Shown here in pieces: positions 41,429-54,631 of a stretch of 64,000 nucleotides of DNA. Source of the DNA: Echinococcus granulosus. Taxonomy: Eukaryota; Platyhelminthes; Cestoda; Cyclophyllidea; Taeniidae. The stretch spans positions 89,672 to 153,671 of the forward strand of contig NW_020170408.1 in NCBI RefSeq assembly GCF_000524195.1, given 5' to 3'. Below the pieces are notes generated by a model that did no database searches, was not told where the DNA came from, and saw nothing but the letters and a program-made list of their open reading frames with translations. Position numbers and translations under genes: made by a program. The stretch's first letter is position 1. Each line of letters starts with the position of its first letter.

Positions 41429-43101
41429 TGGAAATGAATTGTCTAAAAGATAACTATAACTCAAAATCCCTCAAATTATAGGATTTCAAGTTATTTTCTC
41501 AGTTCAGTCATTCGGTTAATCAATTCGCAACCGTATTAAATGATCTTGGAAAAGATATTCAGCACCCTAATCCCCTTATTTGTCGATATTTTGCACCGAT
41601 GTTAGGCCTCGTTTTATCCTCAAGGCCAGGAAATGTGCTAGTAACCCCTGCTTGGAGGTATGGGTGCCATGTCTTCAAGTCTGCGGGGGCGAGCATTGTC
41701 CCTCCGTGTCTGTGCTCACTTTACATGACAGGACTCGTGCCTAAATCGTGCACTTCGCCTTTAATCACTGCCAATTGCGGAGGCCTGGGTGTCACGAGGG
41801 CGTCCCAACACCGACTAAGCCAGCTATTAAAAAGCAGAGTCGATACTGTGAATACCATGGACAGGGTCGGCGAGTTCGTGTGTGTGGGTGGAAGTAAATA
41901 CCTACTGATCCCCCAATTTTATCACTCTGTCGTCACCTGTAATCGGACGCTGATTCTACTATAGCCAACCTACTTGTCTACGTCTCCAAAATAAATAATA
42001 CTTGAAGGGTGATAATGCGGGAGCTGTGTGTACTGGTGATGTTTAGGGAGTCCCCTTGCGAGGCATTCAATTTCATCGTATTCATGGAGGAACGATTAGA
42101 CTAAGGCTTGAATGTGACCAAAACATCTGAGCCTTTTGACCAATCAAAAAATACACTAACAGATGGCTCATTGTGGAGGTGACATCTTTTTTTCGGTCAG
42201 AAAAAAAAACAGAATTTCTTTCATTTTTGTCCCTTGAAAAGGATCATGTTGATGATTATCAATGGAAGGAGGTGACGTGAATGGCTTAAAGGCGCAATTA
42301 AAAGTTAACAGAAACCACGAATAGACAGAAAGGGATGCACAATTTCTCTGAGGAAAAGGGGTTTTCCTCAACTTTCATGCACTCGATCTTGAATGCTGAG
42401 AAATGGTGTAAAAATGCTTCTGGAAGACGAATAGTTCCAAAAGTTGAACTAAGATTTAGAGAGAATATCACCCCCTATCATCAATAGATCATGCAACATT
42501 TAAAGTAGACCGTTGGCTTGGCTACAAAATCGCGGGCTCATTCAGCTCCTCTGATTGGTCACTATCATGAACAGAAACGCTAGAAAGCTACTCTAGGGTC
42601 AAGGTCTATCAACGAACTCCAAAAATACGGGAGTTGGACTACACTCCGTCTTCGGCGGTCACCTAGCAATTGCTTAAGCGCATACAGCTTACGAACTCTT
42701 CAAGATTCAAATTCACACAACAATTTATTTAGATTATTTATTTATTTTAAATTGCCTGACACGGAGGCTGGGAAGTTGGGTGTTTCATTATCGAAGGCTG
42801 TTAAAGCTACGTAGTGATTGGCCGATTTTCAAGGTCATCATATTATGATTGGTGGTTGGTGTGATGAAGGATCACTCATATCATCTCACCCCCTTAGTTT
42901 TATCATGAATACCAAAGCGTAGCAGCGGGGAAGTATCGAAACCTGATTTAAGTAGCTTGACATACCCCATCTTCCGTGTCCCTGGCCAGTCTACTTCTCA
43001 TCTCCGAGGCGTGACTGTTACCCGAATTATTAATGTACAACGTTGTCAGTTGGTACAAAGCATCGATTAATGAGCGGCAAACATAGGTAAGGAAATTTGT
43101 A
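41409..43101 (+). repeat. Tandem repeat unit B (internally deleted)
   Basis: The left part aligns with units A and C (CCCTCCGTGTCTGTGCTCAC near 41700; the CTTTTGACCAAT and TGGCTCATT block near 42135-42170). The right part aligns with both (GCGGGCTCATTCAGCTCCTC near 42533; GTGATTGGCCG and TGATTGGTGG near 42815-42860). The sequence corresponding to about 44050-46800 of unit C is missing, which explains its 1.7-kb length against 3.2 and 4.2 kb. An open frame at 41599-41964 has no recognisable product and is not conserved in the other units. Confidence 0.65.
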
Positions 43102-43121
43102 GTGTCACATATATGTGACAG
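43102..43121. repeat. 20-bp dispersed palindrome, copy P9 (head of tandem unit C)
   Basis: GTGTCACATATATGTGACAG. The central 16 bases GTCACATATATGTGAC are perfectly self-complementary. Confidence 0.75.
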
Positions 43122-46100
43122 TAGTAAGAAGTCGGCTGGAGATGTTACCGACTCCAGAAAAAAAGATTCTACTACCAATTTCGGGATTCTTTTCCTCTTT
43201 TAAACTTTTACTTTTTTAAATCAGAGTCAAAATTAAATTTTGCTTGACAAGTTGCACACTATTCTCCTCCGATTTTTTAATATTTTGCGCTCATGCCAGC
43301 CCATGTCGTTGTCTCAAGGCGCTTTTAAAAATGGTCATTCGTTTTACTCTGAAATGTGATGGTAGAAAAAACTCTTTTCGGCGTTATCATTTTAGATCTT
43401 TCAGTCTTCAAGGGTGGGCACTCTCCCGCCGTGTCTCTCCTTGCATGACATCATAGACTCGTGCTTAAATCATCCACTTCAACTTCACTTAGTGTATTTA
43501 TAGACTCGAGAGTGTCATGTGTGAGTACTAGCCCCTAAGGCATCGTTCCGTTATTACCTGCCATCTGACGTCTGTTCTGCGAAAGTCAACTAACTTTTCC
43601 TCCTTCCATTGAAGCCAAACATACCTTAAAAAGCTGATCCTATCTGAGCTGCTGGCGATCACAGTATCACCATCCGTGACATTCAAGTCCATTGTATTCC
43701 AAGAGGAAGGATTGAATTCAGGTTTGAAGAAGATAGATTAATCTAAGCTTTTTGACCAATTGGGAAAGAGTCTGACAGATGGTTCATTTGGAAGTTGCCA
43801 TCTTTATTTTTGTCGGTAAAAGGAAAAAAGATTCTTTGCATCCTCTCCTTTAAAAGGACTCATTGCGTTGACTATTCTATAAGGTGATGTGGTTGGCTCA
43901 AGGGCGTGATAAAAAATAACCATGAACCCCTAACACAAGAAAGAAATCCTCAATTCTTTTAGGAAGAGGGGAGGGGAGAAGGGAAAAGAGAAAGTGATTT
44001 TTCCACCTTTCAAGCATTTGGGCCTGGGGCAAGAAAATCGGATAAGTGTTTGTGGTGTTAGCCATTGGCCTACGAAGGGGGGCGAGAGGACGCAAGAGAA
44101 AGGGCCGTCACCCCCGAGTGATTGATACTGACCAACTATGTCAAGCACGCGCCCCAACTTACCGAATTACCGACCCTACTACCCGCCTACCTTGGATCTT
44201 CCGCTGACTTTGCGCCATTGAAAGGTGACACCACGTCCTTTGACCTAGTCTTCTGACCGTTTCCTTTGCAGCACTCCTATCCCTCTCTCCACCTCCGCTT
44301 TGTTTTCTCCATATCCGCGATCCAAGTTGTCAGCCTCACACATGAGGCCCAAAAGTACTCCATGATGCTCCCCACTGTCATAAATTTCTACCCGAATAAG
44401 TCCTCCCCCTCTACTTTAACCAGCAAGCATTTCCCCCAAATTTACATGCACAGCAGCCCAGTGGATTTCCTCATGGACAGAGCTATCTCCACTTCTGCCG
44501 GAGGACCAACACCGGCATCTGAGCGTGGGCAAATGTGCCAAATGTCCGTTTGTCGGTTGCTTCATCCTCAGTGGTGCAGATCTCACTCAATTCTAGTGCC
44601 GGACTCATCGTAATTGACCGACGAGCTGATTGATCTATTAGCTAACAGACCACGGTCAGTGAGGGAGTAGTGCTTTTCAGAGGATCAACGTCCCGATGTT
44701 TCAAGGCGGTGTTTACATTCAATCACCTTTAATCGCTATCACCGGTTGTAATTCTCTCAGTTAGTTGGTTGGCACCAACTTACTTTCCCTTGTGATGCAA
44801 TCGGCAAGCGCACCTCGGCTCTCTGTCTGCCTGTCGGAGGAAGCTGTTGCACTAAAATGTGGTGCGCACCTGATTCAACGCAACCAAAAGCGGTGAAGCA
44901 AGTGAATGGCGAGTTCTTGACTCACCGACAGATTGAATAAGTGAAAGACTGTCCAATCGCCTCACCGGCTGGCTGAATGCGTTTAATCGACCGTCTGATC
45001 ATCCTTTACCCTTGCATCGGGAATCAGAGCAGCGTGTCAATTGTTCACTTGTGTAGGTACGGACTGGATCAATTCCACAGCACACAACGTACAGAACGCA
45101 AGACAAAGAATGCGACACTATTTTTGTGTCCTTTTGTCACAGCCATCGAATTTCCGCTCATCTAGACACCCCGAAGAAGACCGCTTCCTTATCATGTTGT
45201 GCCATTTGCCCACAAAATGCGTTCCTTTTCCTCGCGTCATGTCTTGCTCCCAAGTTTGTTGACTCCACAGCCAACAAATTTGAAGTTAGAACGGTGTGTC
45301 TGGATAGATAGGAAGAAATGCGGCTTGAGTCGAACGGGCATTCTAGCTTGAGAAGGCACTGACAAGAGACGATGTTAAGGGCTCGAAAATATCCACTCCA
45401 CATCGTCTTCGATATGTCGGTTCTGGCTGAGTGAGCGACTGGATGATTAGGTGTCTGGCTGCTCAGGTGAGGGTCCTATCACCGTACCGATCCTCGCCCT
45501 AGTCAATGCCAAATTCATCACAACCCCAATTGTTGTGAACACATGGTGTCTTGGAAGGATTTCATAGTATTAGAAGAATCTACAATCAGTCATTCGACCT
45601 CCTTTACTTCGTCATTGTTACCAGAGGGGAGTCTGCACAATTGCGTAGTAGATTGCGTCATGGAGTGCTTCGATGTGGTCCACTTTCGTCGGCAGGATAC
45701 TCCAGCCGTCCACGTGGACGCCATCCCACCATATTCCACAGAGTGCAGCCTTTCAGGTGATTTCCTACCACAATCCGTTTTAAAGCAACATTTCCCAATC
45801 TGACCCTCCCCCACCCTTCCCTCGTGCTCTTCTGCCAATCACCTGGAGGGCACTGCTATCCACTCGTGAAGGTCATGACCTTTACTAAATCCATGTTAAC
45901 TTTTTCTATTACTTTTTGAACCAATCTTGTATATTAAAACAACAAATTGCAATCAGTATATTTGTTTAAAGTGAAGGTTATTTTCTACTTCAAGTACATG
46001 CTACTACACCACCCCATCCGTGGACTTTGTCATGTGACATTGTACCAGGATCTAACGCCAATCACTTTCTTCATTGGTTACCTCCTCCATTAGGGATAGG

Positions 46101-47280
46101 CTTTTCCTACTTACCATCGTGTCTCACCCTCAATTTCATTGGTTCGTCTGATTCCTACGGCTGATGGGACCTCTTCAACACCACTGGGGGAGTCGGTCAA
46201 TCGCTGCAGTCTACCCATATAGTTGGTCAGGCATGAGTAGTCACACTACATGTCCACCCCCTAGGTGACCCTTTCCACTGCTTAGCACCTCCCTTCCATT
46301 CAAATGTGCCTATTCAATCTACAACCTTTTACCTCACCGTTGGTGTGCTATTCGTAGCACCACCAACACACTCCGCCTCTTCAGTTGGAACCACCCCCAC
46401 GTGGGTGGCGTGACTTGTTTGTTGACCTGCCAGGAGTTATTCACACGGCACCCCACGTGCGTCCTCACCTTGTCGGTTTATGCAAATTTCTTGTGTAATT
46501 TCGAACTCATTCTGCAGACAACCTCCGTGCCAATAACACAAGCAGGCGGATGGATGCAACAGTTTAATGTCATGTTGTGTTGTGACGTGGAGCCTTCCAT
46601 TTATTTAATATTCCCACAGTAGTAGGTCTTTGCTTCCAAGTTTGCCGTCTCGATTGCTTTGATTTCGTCGGTGTGGGGCAAGAGGCACGGGCAACTACAC
46701 TTATTTTTCCTTGCCTTAAAATGAAATACTGCACCTAAATCGTTCCTTCCTAACCCAAAAGAACCGCGTTTTAGTGGTTCTCTGGAAGGTGACATTTTCG
46801 TGGACACTTCCCGAACTTTAGGGAATATTACTAAAGTTGCGGGCTTATTCAGTCCTTCGGATTGTTTAATAGACCAAATAAAATGACTATAAATCTACTT
46901 TAGGGTCACGAACTGTCAAGGCACTCAAAAACTGCTGGGGTTGGACCACCCTCTGCCTTAAGTAGTCAGCTATCAGGTGCAATGAATCATTCCTCTCCTA
47001 ATAACTTGAGTTGGGCACTCGGTCAGATTCAGGCCTACACCATAACTTCCATGGGTAATTTATTTCTTCTATTTTGGCTAAAAAAAAAGAATAAGGAAGT
47101 TGGGCATTTGATTACCGAATGACCTTAAAGGCCCAAACTGATTGGTCACTTTTCTATGTCGCAGCATTCTGATTGGTGGTCGTTGTGACGGCGGTTTCTA
47201 GGTCAAACTGCTAACGCATTGTCCTTATTTTTAACAAAAAAGACCAAAATATAATAGTGACGATATGTTGAAAAAAAAAC
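43102..47280 (+). repeat. Tandem repeat unit C
   Basis: Longest of the three units. It has the same block order as unit A, with the strongest similarity at 46228-46560 against 40196-40560. The end is less complete: the last hundred or so bases seen before palindromes P8 and P9 are not clearly present, and no tenth palindrome follows. Open frames inside it (for example 45543-45803) have no recognisable product and are not kept in unit A. Confidence 0.65.
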
Positions 47281-49373
47281 CCAGGTGGTCGACTGTAGCT
47301 AGATCAAGAAGCGCCCTTTCGTTGGAGCAGAATCTACTACAAAGACAATCCGAATTGCCACCAGGTTATTGTAGAGGTGAAAATATCGTAAACCACACAA
47401 GGATTGAGCAAAGTTAGTAAATCATAGAGGTTTAAGAGGTGGAAGCAGCTTTTTTGGTAGGTCAGGCTAGAATTCTTGGCCTCCTCTTAAGAGTTTGTCA
47501 AATCTTTTAGAGAATTCTGTCTGTACTTGAGCGAAAGCCACTTAAAAGTGTGCAAAATGTGACAGAACACAAAAATTGTAAAGTATTAATCTAGAAGATC
47601 TGCCTTTAGAACAAAGGTAAAAGTACTGGATCCTAAACCACCCCGCCTTCAGTATTCACTCCTCGATCTCTGCGATGTCTTAAAGTGGCAAATTTGGCAT
47701 GCCTTTCATGACACCTGAGATAGGAGGCTTCTAACCGGATAATAGCAAAGGTGGTCTTCATCATCTCATCTATTTGAAGGTGAGGAAGCTAATTTTAGGG
47801 AGAATTCGTCAGATTCGCAGACGATAGAGAAGCTGTCACCCTCCATCTGGATGAAAAGGGTCACGAGATGGTTCCTTTCTCCACCTCCAAGGCGAAAACT
47901 TACACACCCGCTTTACTTTCAAGCTCTTTCAAACGTTCATCAGATGCCAGTCATTCAAAAAATCTTTCTAATGTACTTTTTGATCTCTTTTAAGAAATGA
48001 CAAATATTTAACTGGTTGTGCCTACTATCGTGCTAAGTCCTTTGACCGGATTTGGAGTAACCTATCTGGCAGGAGGTGATTTGTTGTCGGCAGGAATTTT
48101 TGTCCGATAAGCTAACAAATGATGTAGTTATTACCCTTTCTAGCCCTAAAAAGTATCATATTTTCTAGAGCACAAATGAATTCAGTAGTACCACCCAGTC
48201 CTTAAACTGTCTGAGTCTTTCAAATCTAGCTGTAAGGTGAACGGCTGAATCCATTGTACGCCTCGACTTCGGCTGTCAATCGATTGAGGATCTGTAGAGG
48301 CTGGTCCCGTGTCAAAATTCACTGTCTAGTGTCTGGAAGTGGTGTGGAGGTAGGGTGGCAGAACACGTGGATCCCCACAACATAAGAGGTGCCTCACCCC
48401 CGGCAAGACGCTCCATTGTTGATCACAAGGTATTTCCCATCTCCATTCGACACGTGAAGCAAACGATGGGAGTGAGAGGGAGAGGCGGGGAGAGATTAGA
48501 GAATACGGTCGGCAGACCGATGAGAGGTAAACAGCATGGTCAACATCTCCTTTTCCCTTTCTTCCCATCATACACTGATTAAGGTGTGGGGTTGGAGCGT
48601 GTACATGACCCTGATAGTCAATATCAGTCAATTGGACCTACAGTACTGGATCCTCCACCCCCATGCATTCCTCTTTCAGCCCTTTTACTTACCGCAATCG
48701 ACCCAAAAACAACACCAGACGCCGCACAGGTGGCGCGTGAAGGGGAAGAGGTTCTTCAAAGATGTCAAGGCAACGCCTACTGTCCTATTTGGGCAAAAAA
48801 TAAGTTGTGGAATGCCTTTTTCCTTTTTTCTGGTACCATTTAAATGATGGTCACTTCTGATCTGACCAGTGCTTCTTCCAAACAGGTAGTCATAAATGTT
48901 ACACGATTTGTCAATGAGATTTTGGGATTTATCTGCCATTTTATAGCACATTTACACTCCGTTTTTTAAATTGATGCATAAGCACTCGAAAGTTGGAGGA
49001 ATGACTTTCTTTACCCTCCTTCCAAAAAAAATTGTGGATTCCCTTCCTCGAATTAGTGATTCCTCGTAATTTCTGATCAGACCATAAAGCCAACCACATT
49101 ATATTATTTTATTGGCAATTGTCATCAAACTGATGCATCATTTTGGAGGACCTGGTAGAAAAGGTCCTTTTTGTCCAGAAAATATCGTCGCCTCCGCTTT
49201 GAACAATATGTCGTGCCATTTTTTGATTGGCCAATAGGCTTGGCTGATTCGGTCACCGTCAAAACTCAGTCTGATTGATTCCCTTAGAATAAAATAAATT
49301 TAAATGTGTCAAATTACAGCTCTCTGATAACGACCACCATCAAAAACACAGCTTACGCACTCGAAAGCCTTCC
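47281..49373. other. Non-coding sequence between the tandem array and the second gap
   Basis: No gene was recognised. The 11-mer GCACTCGAAAG occurs twice, at 48982-48992 and 49357-49367, and once inverted at 38904-38914 beside the other gap. Short open frames are unsupported. Confidence 0.4.
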
Positions 49374-49473
49374 NNNNNNNNNNNNNNNNNNNNNNNNNNN
49401 NNNNNNNNNNNNNNNNNNNNNNNNNNNNNNNNNNNNNNNNNNNNNNNNNNNNNNNNNNNNNNNNNNNNNNNNN
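49374..49473. other. Assembly gap of 100 N
   Basis: Exactly 100 undetermined bases directly abutting the right arm of the inverted repeat, consistent with assembly breakage in repeat sequence. The true size is unknown. Confidence 0.9.
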
Positions 49474-49962
49474 TGGACTGACTCCTCTCACGCGTCAATC
49501 AATCGAAGTGCACTTCTGGCATCAAATAGCTGAGGCGTCAAACATCAATTCCATCCCTAATTTCTTGACATTGTTGATTTTGATGCTGCCGATGTTCTCC
49601 CTCTCACCTTGACAACCCAGCGACTAATTTTTTGCCCGGAGAAAGGACTTGGTCTTGACTACTAGTAAAATCTGCCTCTAAAAAAAGCTGACAATTTTAT
49701 TTACTTAACATTAATGACATGTCGGCTGTCAAGCGTCAATACATAGCCAGAGCCACATTTTGGCTGCAGAATTTCACCGATGCAACACAGCGGCATCAAA
49801 TGACCAACAACTTTAAGGTGAGAAAAAGCACCGACATGGAGTGTTTACTCTGACCTGTCCATAAAATAAGCCACCTTTGCGACTGGTTAACAAAGGCCAC
49901 ATGTTGAATTACAGAAGTTGGGTCTTCTCGGCTTTGGGGCTTGGGGGGAATGGGGGGATAGT
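49474..49962 (-). repeat. Right arm of a long inverted repeat
   Basis: Reverse complement of 37048-37509 with many substitutions. The arms enclose about 12 kb containing the tandem array. The inner end is cut by the N gap, so the arm may be longer. Confidence 0.7.
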
Positions 49963-52900
49963 GGAGAGTGTAGGACAGTGTCAACCAATTGGAAGGCTCT
50001 CCACTCAGAAGCCATTGATCCAGCACCTTAGTGAGGTGACACGATAACTAGGGTGCCGTCACGACAATGACCTTGGACATTTAAGAACTTGGATCAAATA
50101 ACCCCCTAAAAATTTGGTTTTTAATAATAAAAGTGGCGCTTTGATGGACTCACTGGTACTCCTAATAGAGTCGGATGTCTTGATTGGGTACAACTCACAA
50201 GAGCGAAGAATTTATGCTGGTAACCGTACATTACCCTGCATGATAGCTTCCTTCTCTTGAGGTCACCGTTGCTCGACCTTCTACCTATCTCGTTTTGGGC
50301 CCTGGTATGACCTACTACTAACCGCTAATTAGTAGCACCCAGCGCGGCTGGTACGATTAATTCACTTTCTGCCTGCTGCCAGTGGTGGACGTTGGTGGGT
50401 AAGCTAGACCTTTTTGAATACCACCCCGTTTTCCTACATTCTTCAAGGTGAACTACTTTGATAAGAAGGTCATTTAGATGGTAGTGCTAGAGACTGGATA
50501 ACTTTTTTCTACGGGTATGCCTCTAGGTCACTTTTGGAGGCACCGTTTGGGTCCAGGGGATGTGCCATCCGCGCTTTCTCTCATCCGAGAAAGTGCAGCA
50601 AGTCCTCCCTCGGAGAAATTTGCCAAGTTGTTGGGGGTTGATCCAGTGCCATGGACACTTTATTTAACCCTCCTCTGGCGAGGAAGGGAGGATTCAAAAG
50701 CCCTTTAGGCATCCAGGTCGGATTTATTCCCTCCGATTTTCTAGGCAAAGAAGTCGTTTTCCGCCCACCTTGATGTAGCCCCTCTGATCGTTGTTGAAAT
50801 GGCCCTTCAACCAAATGGAACTGCACCACAGGGTCACGGATGATGCTCCCAACTGCCATCTTTGTATATCGCGGTTGATCAGTAAATCCTGTTATTAGCA
50901 AAGAATATTTTCTTGACGAATTTATTTCGTGCAAATAGTAAATCCGCTTCCTCCTAACTGGTCCCGTTTCAAGGTCATGAAGTCAACCTTTGATTACTGC
51001 GGTGGAGGTATAACTGATCGCCATAAGGCCGTTTGCTCCTGAGACAAATTTCAAAAGGAGGTGTAATTTGGCCTTCCCTATCACGACCTTTTTTGCGACA
51101 AATGTGGACGCTTGAATGCACACTTACAGCTCATGCGAAATCGACTCTCTAGGGCTATTTGTTTACCATTGGGTTAAACAGGGTGGCACCACACAAAGAC
51201 GACACCAGTGAGCTGACAAGAGACGGACATCGCCAAAGCGTGAGCAGTTTCAGTCTTGTCATCATGACAGTATTACCTTCCAGCTAGTCCTCTTACCGGC
51301 TAATAACACCTCTTCTTGTATACTGTGATGGCTAACTACAAACACGAGGGAGCTTAGTGAGGCAAAGTCAATAAAGTTCCAGCAAATTTATGATTGGTTG
51401 CATTCAGAACCAATGGGCTTCGGGGTGCCATTATCGGCTAATCATGTTAGTCCAGTGCGCTTTTTTTCCTTTCTTCAATGCAAAAAAAGCAGTTCTTTGT
51501 ATTCATTAAAGGAAATAAACCTACTTAGTGAAAGTGTGAAATTCTTTTGAATGCTCTTAAAACTCATAAAAGTAGGGTCCAAGTTCCAATTCAAATAAAG
51601 GGCAAATAAGAAAGTCCGAAAATGTCAATGATATTTTCTTAGTGCAAGCTACGTTGAAAGTACATTTGTTGACACGCTAGTGTGCTGTGACAGCTCTAAA
51701 AGCAATTTATACGCATGCCATTTGTAAGATGAAATGTCACGTGATGATTGGCCAATTTTTAACCAATAGTGGAGCAGGTTTCTGAGGCACTATGTTAAAT
51801 CGGAAGAAAAAGTTTTGACGTTACCTTTGTTTAACCGGTTGTGATTTTGCTCCTTCTCGAATTTCAAAGAAGAATGGTTTCCTGTTTCCTTTTATTGGTT
51901 TCTGAGTTCATTCTTTAGCCCTCGCAATTGTAACTATAACCCGCTGAGATATACTAGCACCCAAACCAGCTTGGCCGAGTGCCAATTTACATTTTTAATG
52001 GTATGTTTGGATATTTTATGTGCCATTTATTCAAAAATACCCCAGTAGCTGACTTGTTTTCCTTTTAAAATATGCAAAAAAGTTCAACATTCATGAATCG
52101 AAGGTAGAGTGCCCTCAGCGAACGCATCGTGTTCACTCATGTCACCCATCTCGGTGCTATTTATATTATATAAGTAGCATCCACCAGTATTTAATTGCAC
52201 TTTAAATTTGGGAATTGCTGGAGCAGCGAAATAAATTAAATAGGAATTAAGTGGGAAAAAAGGAGTTTCCCTTGAGCATTTTAAATTTGTGCAACTTTGG
52301 GAACTCAAGGACGGTCGGAATGGTAAAACTTGTGCTTTAATCATCCGTCAAAGAAAAAGGCGATCATTGATACTATTTGGGAATTCCGCCTTAAGGGTAG
52401 AGGGGATGAAGAGAGGTCTTGAGGGGCCTTGTAATAGTAAGTAATGAGAAATCCTTCCAACAGATTAGTCAGTCCCAATTGGTTTCGAAAAAGATGGTTT
52501 TATTGACCACATACGAGCCTGGATCGTGTAGATGGATTGTGGAATGTGAGGCACACCACATATAATCATCAATGCAAATGCAATGCATGGGGATATTCTG
52601 GAGATTTCGGGCGTCGTCTGGGAGTGAGCAATGATGTTAAGGCTATTTATCTTCATAAGTCCTCATTCGCCTAAAGGAATGGAAAACTGATCGGGAGACT
52701 CTGACGTCTTGCCCCCTCTTACTGTGATATGTAATGGGGACGCCCATTATTGTATGACCTTTCCGAGTACTAGAGAAGTGGACCAACTATCTCATCGCTC
52801 TGCCACAGCCAACTGCTTATTTCCCAGGTACATTTACATACGCGAGTCTTGGGCGTAACCGACAAACCCTGGGTCTACCGATTTCCTTTGAGGAAGGTAC

Positions 52901-54631
52901 CCATTGTTTGAATATAGTTTTACTCTTTTTCACATAGCTAATGCAATCCAGGAGTAATTAGGATTGCCAATTCTTTAGGCATCCAGATGTAGATCGTACT
53001 AAAGTGCTGCGTTTGAAAAGTCCGTATGAAGTTTGTTAGAAGACTTAAGCCATCACTTGTATTTTCCTATAGGGGTTCTGTTGTAGACAAGAATAGTAAC
53101 CAAGCAAACAACGGTTTTAATCATTTAAAAAGCCGCAACTTTTCCTAAAGCATTCTTATTGCCCCACATTGTTTAAAAGGAAAAAGAATTCTACGTTTTG
53201 TTTCTAGGGCGACTGATTTAAACAAGTCTGTGTTCTACGGATTTAATACCCTCAAAAGCCGATGCATTTATTTCCCACCACACTCTGCAAAAGCAACCAA
53301 TGTGAAACCACTTTTCGTGCCGATCTGCCTACGTGCTTAATAATCATTAATGAAGGAGATGAACCAGAGGGTCTTCTTCTAAAACACTCCTCGTTAATTA
53401 TTCGTACCCTTCATTTCACTTGCACCCAACTAACCACTCACTTTCAACTCGGTGCGTGTGTGACATCACTGTTCATCAAATGTCTTCGTGAGATATTTTA
53501 TTACAATAGATAGTGACACTTCACAGGGTGGAGATGTTTATATTAAATTAGCCAATCCACTTAATTTATGCGTCTAAAAACTGTCAAAGATAAATTGATT
53601 CCCCTCCCTCCCAACCCACTTAACTTTACCCATTTCACAAACCCCAGTTAAACGTGGGAATCATAAATTTCACAGGAGAATTTGGCACCATACCGGTGCA
53701 ACATTCTCAGAACAAGCCATCCAAAAATGGAGAATTTTTATGAGCATTTAAATCACACCTAACCCCCTGAAAACTCAATCCCACAAGTAAAGTTCTGAGC
53801 AGGCTATGCATTTTCTCTACAGAAGAATCAACTTTCCTTATATTCAAAAACTATGGATTAAAGGATGAGGAAAATGTAGATTTTGTCTGCAAAGTAAAGC
53901 ATCGTCATTCCGAAAATCTGCGACCCCTCATTTTAAGTCTTATTTATTGGAGAAAACTTACAAATCAAGAAAGAGGAACTGCATATTTCTGGCATTTTAA
54001 CAGAGATAAATAATATTGAATGGGCTAAGTTACCGCAATCCCCTCTTCAGCATTTCTCTATGTAATCATTGCGGCAATTGATTAAAATAAGATAAAGGTC
54101 AATCAAAAAAGCCTTTAGATAGGAATCTTAACTAGAAAAACACAATAAAATCAACAAATTTCACGATCACAAAACAAGAAATGCAGTTTGCAGTTATATT
54201 TCTGTGATTACGAATAAAATCGAAATAATGGAACGTTATTTTTAGGCTCGAAATTATAAAGTGCAACAAGCGAAAGAGAAACCAATCATTGAATTTCTTT
54301 GAGAATTACAACTACAGTTACAATTAAAAGTCCCTCAAATGGTCTGGTATGCAGCAGAAAGTGAAGCACTATTTGAAATTGCATTTGGGTTTCATGGAAG
54401 GTCGTTTATCATTTTTGGTGCGCACCTTTTCTCCCGCATAACAAACTGGGAAATCGAAACTCACTTCGTTTTTTTCGCACAGAATGCAATGAGGGCAAAA
54501 ATAAAATTAATGATAGTAGCATTGACAGCAGTCATCACAACACTGATCATGCTGACCGTGATGATGGCAATGATGATAAAGAGCAAGAAGAGGAGAAGGT
54601 AGCCATGCCATTTCGTCTGCTAGCATTAGCA
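49963..54631. other. Intergenic DNA, no gene recognised
   Basis: Mostly AT-rich sequence with short unsupported open frames on both strands. No RNA gene or mobile-element protein was recognised. The right end should hold the 3' UTR of the basic protein gene; an open frame on the plus strand at 54339-54602 overlaps that 3' region and looks like chance. Confidence 0.5.

Noticed and set aside
41599..41964. 121-codon open frame in tandem unit B.
   Set aside because: Not conserved in units A or C and no recognisable domain; likely chance within repeat DNA.
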